The position numbers were made by a program, and so were the translations under genes. Positions 6,063-7,228 of a stretch of DNA of 7,228 nucleotides are shown piece after piece. The notes beneath the pieces were generated by a model, which made no database searches, had not been told where the DNA came from, and worked only from the letters and a program-made list of their open reading frames with translations. Origin of the DNA: Vitreoscilla sp. (GTDB taxonomy: Bacteria > Pseudomonadota > Gammaproteobacteria > Burkholderiales > Burkholderiaceae). Within the stretch, counting starts at the first letter, position 1; every line of letters begins with the position of its first letter. The stretch spans positions 1 to 7,228 of the forward strand of contig JACMOG010000639.1 in the NCBI GenBank assembly GCA_014378125.1, written 5' to 3'.

Positions 6063-6965
6063 ATGACGCTCGCGCCGCTGACGGTCGCGCGTGCGCCGGT
6101 GGTGCTGCACGGACACCACGTGCGCCGCCTCGAGGGCGTGGTCGACTTCGTCGACGCGCACCTCGACGCCGAGCTGTCGCTCGAACGCCTGGCCACCGTC
6201 GCCGCGATCTCGCCGTTCCATTTCCATCGGCTGTTCCATCTGTGGAGCGGCGAGACGCTCAACGAATTCGTGCGCCGGCGCCGCCTCGACGTGGCCGCCG
6301 GGCGCCTGCGCCATTGTGCCGACGAGAAGATCACGGCCATCGCGCTGAGCTGCGGCTTCGCGTCGCCGGAGGGCTTCGCACGCGCGTTCCGCGAACGCTT
6401 CGGCATGACGCCGTCCGCCTGGCGGGGCGGCGCCTGGAGCGTGGGCGGCCTGCCTGCGAGCGAGTGCTGGGCCCGCCGGGTGCCGGCCGTGGCCGTCACG
6501 CGCGAGCCGCCCATGGACGTGCTGTTCATGCGCGGTCGCGGCGACTTCGGCGCGCTGGCCGCGCCGTTGTGGGAGCGCTTCATGAGCGCGGTGCGCGCGC
6601 TGGGCCTGGCGGGCCAGCCGCTGCTGTTCATGGGGCTCGACGATCCCGGCATCGTCGGCTCGAACTGCTGCCGCAGGGACGCCTGCGTGCAACTGCCCGC
6701 CTTGGCGGGCGCCGTGCCTGCCTGTCCGCCGCCGTTGCTTCACAAGCGTGTTCCGGCACGCTGGGTGGCCACGCTCGACTACGAGGGCCCGGCCGACGAC
6801 ATCGCCGAAGGCTGGCAGGCGCTGCTGGCCCGGTGGCTGCCGCAGGCGGCGTTCAAGCTGGCCATCGGCCCGTTCTTCGAGCGCTACGACCCCGCGCACG
6901 GCGCGCCCGGCGGCCGCCACGTGCGCTGCCGGCTGGGCATGCCGGTGGAGCCGCGCGTCGGCTGA
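6063..6965 (+). CDS. AraC-family regulator with C-terminal GyrI-like effector-binding domain
   Basis: This 300-residue protein has a DNA-binding half first and a ligand-binding half second, the Rob-like order. Two helix-turn-helix units occupy about residues 37-60 (LSLERLATVAAISPFHFHRLFH) and 88-112. The AraC signature is ITAIALSCGFASPEGFARAFRERFGMTPSAWR at 90-121. From about 139 to 298 is a GyrI-like/AraC effector-binding domain, recognisable by VAVTREPPMDVLFMRGRGDF, GLDDPGIVGSNCCRRDACVQLP (191-212) and WLPQAAFKLAIGPFFERYDP. This domain type binds small, often hydrophobic or drug-like molecules; its ligand here is unknown. The start is 2 nt after the LacI-family stop and has only a weak AGG upstream, suggesting co-transcription and coupling with that regulator. 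It may also act on the gene downstream. Whether it controls the sugar genes cannot be told. Cysteines at 202, 203 and 208 in the effector domain are worth noting. Confidence 0.92.
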   Translation: MTLAPLTVARAPVVLHGHHVRRLEGVVDFVDAHLDAELSLERLATVAAISPFHFHRLFHLWSGETLNEFVRRRRLDVAAGRLRHCADEKITAIALSCGFASPEGFARAFRERFGMTPSAWRGGAWSVGGLPASECWARRVPAVAVTREPPMDVLFMRGRGDFGALAAPLWERFMSAVRALGLAGQPLLFMGLDDPGIVGSNCCRRDACVQLPALAGAVPACPPPLLHKRVPARWVATLDYEGPADDIAEGWQALLARWLPQAAFKLAIGPFFERYDPAHGAPGGRHVRCRLGMPVEPRVG

Positions 6966-6979
6966 ACCGTTTCGCGTCA

Positions 6980-7010
6980 ACTCCGCAAGATCCGTCAAGG
7001 ACTCCGCAAG
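6980..7010. repeat. Short phased tandem repeat upstream of the lipoprotein gene (possible regulator-binding site)
   Basis: ACTCCGCAAG occurs exactly at 6980-6989 and 7001-7010, 21 bp apart start to start (two helical turns). A diverged copy, ATCCGTCAAG, lies between at 6990-6999. GTCAA also precedes both halves (6976-6980 and 6994-6998). Direct repeats in helical phase are typical of sites bound by AraC-type or similar activators. The repeat is seen; binding is conjecture. Confidence 0.5.
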
Positions 7011-7068
7011 CGCGCACCAGTGCGAACGCGCGCCGGCCGGCACGATGGCTGCGCTCGATAACAACGAC

Positions 7069-7074
7069 AGGAGA
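7069..7074 (+). promoter_or_regulatory. Ribosome binding site of the lipoprotein gene
   Basis: AGGAGA lies 6 nt before the ATG at 7081. It is the best Shine-Dalgarno sequence on the plus strand at a real start and fixes the choice of start codon for the partial lipoprotein gene. Confidence 0.75.
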
Positions 7075-7080
7075 CTTCGA

Positions 7081-7228
7081 ATGGACACCACGATCTCGTT
7101 GGCGCGCGTAGGCGTGCTCATGGGGCTCGTCGCCGCGCTGGGCCTTTCCGGCTGCGGCGGCGACGACGGCACGGCCGGCCCCGCGGCCACGCCCCCGCCG
7201 CCGGCACCCACGCCCGCACCGACCCCGC
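7081..7228 (+). CDS. Putative exported lipoprotein with Pro/Thr-rich linker (partial, 3' end outside window)
   Basis: The first 49 codons are visible. A signal peptide with a hydrophobic core (VGVLMGLVAALGL) leads to lipobox LSGC, placing the lipidated cysteine at residue 25. The mature start is CGGDDGTAG; glycine at +2 does not signal inner-membrane retention, so outer-membrane location is likely. A low-complexity linker of Pro, Ala and Thr (about residues 34-49) follows and continues to the edge. Such lipobox plus Pro/Thr linker starts are common on secreted esterases, glycoside hydrolases and other surface enzymes of high-GC betaproteobacteria. The functional domain lies outside the window, so no function is assigned. 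The gene follows the AraC-type regulator by 115 bp on the same strand and may be its target. Confidence 0.85.
   Translation, partial: MDTTISLARVGVLMGLVAALGLSGCGGDDGTAGPAATPPPPAPTPAPTP

Larger units (their letters stand above)
6966..7080. other. Intergenic region between AraC-type regulator and lipoprotein gene
   Basis: This 115-bp gap holds the ACTCCGCAAG-type repeats described separately, a short GC inverted repeat (GCGCG/CGCGC around 7010-7034), a 10-bp palindrome GCCGGCCGGC (7032-7041), and the ribosome binding site of the next gene. No T-run follows the GC repeats, so an intrinsic terminator after the AraC gene is not supported. No clear sigma-70 promoter is visible, although a promoter for the lipoprotein gene is expected here. 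Confidence 0.4.

Noticed and set aside
7032..7041. Palindrome GCCGGCCGGC as a regulatory site
   Set aside because: Short pure-GC palindromes are expected by chance in DNA of this composition, and it matches none of the operator-like sites.
6966..7068. Intrinsic terminator after the AraC-type gene
   Set aside because: GC repeats are present near 7010-7041 but no T-run follows on the plus strand, so termination here is not supported.

Overview
The window is very GC-rich, and almost every third codon position is G or C. Its protein families and compact operon style fit a high-GC proteobacterium. I would guess Burkholderiales (Roseateles/Rubrivivax/Variovorax-like), but nothing in the sequence proves the taxon. 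It holds a carbohydrate import and hydrolysis locus, its local LacI-type regulator, a second (AraC-type) regulator, and the beginning of an unrelated-looking lipoprotein gene. No tRNA, rRNA, CRISPR array, insertion sequence or phage gene is visible.

Layout. From about 4.8 kb down to 1, all genes are on the minus strand. In transcription order they are: a periplasmic sugar-binding protein (3573-4823), two CUT1-type (MalF/MalG-like) inner-membrane permeases (2630-3571 and 1737-2633), a cytoplasmic GH1 beta-glucosidase (286-1650), and the start of a MalK/UgpC-like ATPase that runs off the left edge (1-293). Binding protein and first permease are separated by 1 nt, the two permeases overlap by 4 nt (ATGA), and the hydrolase and ATPase overlap by 8 nt. 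The only real break is 86 bp between the second permease and the hydrolase. That gap contains a 9-bp GC hairpin followed by an operator-like palindrome, so the hydrolase and ATPase probably form a second, separately controlled unit. A 214-bp divergent region (4824-5037) follows, then the plus-strand genes: a LacI-family regulator (5038-6060), an AraC/GyrI-like regulator two bases behind it (6063-6965), a 115-bp gap with short tandem repeats, and the first 49 codons of a lipoprotein (7081-7228).

How it works together. A beta-linked di- or oligosaccharide (cellobiose-like or a related glucoside) would be captured in the periplasm, imported intact by the ABC transporter and split inside the cell by the GH1 enzyme, which has no signal peptide. 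The LacI-family protein is the likely sugar-responsive repressor. Four palindromes that share the frame GAnAnCGnTnTC lie upstream of the hydrolase (one), the binding protein (two) and the regulator itself (one). This gives a self-contained, autoregulated regulon readable from the sequence alone. The identity of the sugar is inference.

I do not see a fundamentally new system. The most interesting points are the four-site operator set, the internal hairpin plus operator, the LacI-AraC tandem of regulators, the missing Shine-Dalgarno sequences at two operator-controlled starts, and the phased repeats before the lipoprotein gene.
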